Positions 5,682-7,338 of a stretch of 7,338 nucleotides of DNA are shown here, piece after piece. The stretch is from an uncultured Micrococcales bacterium. GTDB taxonomy: Bacteria > Actinomycetota > Actinomycetes > Actinomycetales > Microbacteriaceae. Where the stretch lies: positions 1-7,338 of the forward strand of contig CAIPNT010000147.1 of NCBI GenBank assembly GCA_903866485.1, written 5' to 3'. Below the pieces are notes generated by a model. The model had not been told where the DNA came from and searched no databases. It saw nothing but the letters and a program-made list of their open reading frames with translations. The position numbers and the translations under genes were made by a program. How positions within the stretch are numbered: position 1 is the first letter of the stretch; every line of letters starts with the position of its first letter.

Positions 5682-7007
5682 TTAGTTGAACCTTGCGGTA
5701 ACGGCCTCGCCGTGTGCCGGAAGCCCCTCTGAATCAGCGAAATTGGCCACCAGATTGGCAATTGCCTCGAGGCCGTCGCGGTCATAGTCGATGATTTGCT
5801 GGGCGCGCAAAAAGCTGAGCACGCCTAACCCGGCACCAAACTTGGCCTGCTGCCCGGTAGGCAAAACGTGGTTCGAACCCGCCATGTAGTCGCCAAGGCT
5901 GACCGGCGAGTATTCACCCAAGAACACTGCACCGGCATTGGTGATGCGCTGCACCACCGCATAGTTGTCTGCGGTGTGAATTTCGAGGTGTTCGGTGGCG
6001 TAATGGTTGGCAAAGGCGATTGCGGCATCCAGGTCATCAACCAAGACAACGGCAGACTGTTGGCCCTCTAAAGCGGTTTTGACTCGGTCAGCATGTTGGG
6101 TGGCAGCCGCGATGGCACCCAGCTGACCGACCAACGCCTCGGCCAAATCCGCCGAGGTTGTTACCAAAACTGATGCGGCGGCCTCATCGTGTTCAGCCTG
6201 GCTAACCAAGTCGTAGGCAATGAGACGGGCGTCGGCCGTTTCATCGGCGAGAACCAAAATTTCGGTTGTGCCGGCCTCCGAATCGATGCCGATTTGACCG
6301 CGAAGAGCGCGCTTGGCTGCCGCGACATAGATGTTGCCCGGGCCGGTCACGAGGTTTACCGGTTCAAACTCGATCTCTGGCAGTCCATACGCAAAGCTGG
6401 CAACCGCCGCCGGGCCGCCGACGCACAACACCTCGGTGACGCCAAGCAAGGCCGCGGTGGCCAAGACCACCGGGTGCGGTCGCCCATTGAAATCTTTTTG
6501 AGCCGGGGTTGCCACAACCAGGCGCTGCACACCGGCAACCTGCGCCGGAACAACATTCATGACCACACTTGATGGATAAACCGCCTTGCCACCTGGCACA
6601 TAAAGGCCCACCGAGTCGACCGGCTGATAGCGCTGGTGAACCTTGGCGCCGTCTGCGAGTGTGACGGTGGTTGGCTGCGGCATGGTCGCCTGAGAAACCT
6701 TGCGTACGCGTCGAATAGCCTCTTCGATTGACTTGCGAAGTTTTGGCTCGAGTGCCTCAAGCGCCCCATCAAGCTCTGATTGAGCCACTCGAATCGGGCG
6801 TGGGTCAACCAAGTCGCGCGCCAGGGCAACCTCAACCACGGCGGCTACGCCACGGTGCTTGATGTCTTGCAACAGAGGCGTGATTTGTTCGATTGCGGCC
6901 GTGATGTCGACCGCTGCCCGAGGAACATCAGAGTTAACCTGGGCCGAACTCAAGGCCTTGCCGCGCAGGTCAACGAGGCGCAAATTGATGTTCTGTGGCT
7001 CGGTCAA
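5682..7007 (-). CDS. hisD: Histidinol dehydrogenase
   Basis: Zinc- and NAD-dependent cytoplasmic enzyme that converts L-histidinol to histidine in two oxidations. The 441 residues carry GLYVPGGKAVYPSSV (134-148), TGPGNIYVAAAKR (221-233), GIDSEAGTTEILVLAD (240-255), the zinc ligands Q270 and H273 in SQAEHDE, the catalytic pair E339-H340 in YATEHLEIH, zinc ligand D373 in LGDYMAGSNHVLPT, and zinc ligand H432 in LPAHGEAV. All catalytic and metal residues expected from the family are present. The start codon is TTG (7005-7007), with GGAGG only 4 nt upstream; an in-frame TAG a little farther up rules out longer forms. The ATG-less start is therefore well supported, though a later start near residue 8 cannot be fully excluded. 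No other his gene is seen downstream; nrdR and pyrD follow instead. Confidence 0.96.
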   Translation of the reverse strand: MTEPQNINLRLVDLRGKALSSAQVNSDVPRAAVDITAAIEQITPLLQDIKHRGVAAVVEVALARDLVDPRPIRVAQSELDGALEALEPKLRKSIEEAIRRVRKVSQATMPQPTTVTLADGAKVHQRYQPVDSVGLYVPGGKAVYPSSVVMNVVPAQVAGVQRLVVATPAQKDFNGRPHPVVLATAALLGVTEVLCVGGPAAVASFAYGLPEIEFEPVNLVTGPGNIYVAAAKRALRGQIGIDSEAGTTEILVLADETADARLIAYDLVSQAEHDEAAASVLVTTSADLAEALVGQLGAIAAATQHADRVKTALEGQQSAVVLVDDLDAAIAFANHYATEHLEIHTADNYAVVQRITNAGAVFLGEYSPVSLGDYMAGSNHVLPTGQQAKFGAGLGVLSFLRAQQIIDYDRDGLEAIANLVANFADSEGLPAHGEAVTARFN

Positions 7008-7031
7008 AGGTCCTCCAAATGGCTTTCGATA

Positions 7032-7037
7032 ATTCTA
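7032..7037 (-). promoter_or_regulatory. Candidate -10 element of the hisD promoter
   Basis: The minus strand reads TAGAAT, five of six to TATAAT. A start about 7 nt downstream would give a leader of roughly 18 nt with the GGAGG site just before the TTG codon. No good -35 hexamer is visible at 16-18 nt; that position falls inside the inverted repeat at 7046-7065. Confidence 0.45.
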
Positions 7038-7045
7038 GGCGCAGA

Positions 7046-7065
7046 AACGGGATGGATGACCCGTT
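7046..7065. repeat. Inverted repeat AACGGG-N8-CCCGTT in the hisD / flavin reductase divergent region
   Basis: AACGGG (7046-7051) and CCCGTT (7060-7065) are exact reverse complements with an 8-nt spacer. Half-site centres are 14 bp apart. The repeat overlaps the place expected for the hisD -35 element and lies 36 nt before the flavin reductase start, so a dimeric regulator here could affect both genes. A six-base half-site can occur by chance, and no regulator is recognised. Confidence 0.4.
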
Positions 7066-7100
7066 AGTTATTGTTGATGCAGATGACACAGAGGCAGGCA

Positions 7101-7338
7101 ATGACAGATTTAGAAGTTCAAAAAGACCCGGTTGAGGCACTCCGCTCGAGTTTTAGGCGACACGCATCCGGTGTTTCAATCATCACCCTGCTAAATGACC
7201 AGTCACAACCAATCGGTTTCACGGCAACTTCGATGACCTCGCTGGGCACTAATCCCCCACTGGCTACCTTCAATGTGTCGCGCGGTTCTTCTACTTTCGC
7301 CAGCATCGAACGCGGCAAATACGTGGCCATTCACACCC
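7101..7338 (+). CDS. Flavin reductase-like domain protein (HpaC/DIM6 family), N-terminal 79 residues, cut by window edge
   Basis: The family binds FMN or FAD in a split-barrel fold and often supplies reduced flavin to partner monooxygenases. The visible part begins MTDLEVQKDPVEALRSSFRR; family features are FRRHASGVSIIT (18-29) and the flavin-contact block GFTATSMTSLGTNPP followed by LATFNVSRGSST (39-65). No signal peptide or membrane segment is seen. The ATG at 7101-7103 has GAGG 6 nt upstream. The gene is divergent from hisD across 93 bp. The C-terminal half, which holds further flavin and NAD(P)H contacts, is outside the window, so substrate and partner cannot be judged. The start of the frame is clear and the family assignment is good. 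Confidence 0.88.
   Translation, partial: MTDLEVQKDPVEALRSSFRRHASGVSIITLLNDQSQPIGFTATSMTSLGTNPPLATFNVSRGSSTFASIERGKYVAIHT

Noticed and set aside
5674..5687. Inverted repeat AACTAA-CC-TTAGTT over the hisD stop codon, as terminator or NrdR box
   Set aside because: The stem is only 6 bp and AT-rich with a 2-nt loop, has no T-run, and does not resemble the NrdR box pattern; chance is a sufficient explanation.

Overview
The window looks like an ordinary, densely coded stretch of an actinobacterial chromosome. An actinobacterium is suggested by CtaC with a lipoprotein-type signal, an actinobacterial DUF3043 membrane protein, an actinobacterial-type M20 dipeptidase, and the order hisD-nrdR-pyrD / DUF3043 / dipeptidase / A-type Fe-S carrier / ctaC-ctaD. 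From memory this order resembles Microbacteriaceae. By eye the base composition is only moderately GC-rich and intergenic gaps are very short, so a small-genome relative (for example a freshwater Rhodoluna/Aquiluna type) is my best guess. That placement is inference and was not tested by a search.

Layout, left to right. On the minus strand, positions 1-3556 hold the 5' part of ctaD (cut by the window edge), ctaC, an A-type Fe-S carrier (erpA-like) and an M20 dipeptidase. These are transcribed in the order dipeptidase, erpA, ctaC, ctaD. A clear intrinsic terminator separates erpA from ctaC, so ctaCD is probably its own unit. A 39-bp gap at 3557-3595 divides the dipeptidase from the plus-strand DUF3043 gene, and its two candidate -10 elements overlap on opposite strands. 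DUF3043 converges on pyrD with one base between the stop codons. On the minus strand, hisD, nrdR and pyrD run head to tail with gaps of 37 and 5 nt, consistent with one operon. A 93-bp divergent region then leads to the plus-strand start of a flavin reductase-like gene, cut by the right edge.

Functions. ctaC and ctaD encode subunits II and I of the aa3-type terminal oxidase. The Fe-S carrier may serve respiratory or other Fe-S enzymes. pyrD (quinone-linked pyrimidine synthesis), nrdR (ribonucleotide reductase repressor) and hisD (last steps of histidine synthesis) form a biosynthesis and nucleotide-control group.

I found no rRNA, tRNA, CRISPR array, insertion sequence, phage gene or evidence of recent transfer, and no new multi-gene system. 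There is no gene-free stretch over 300 bases. The points most worth a second look are small: the overlapping bidirectional promoter with a probably leaderless dipeptidase mRNA, two perfect inverted repeats in promoter regions, the one-base convergent junction, and the uncharacterised DUF3043 protein.
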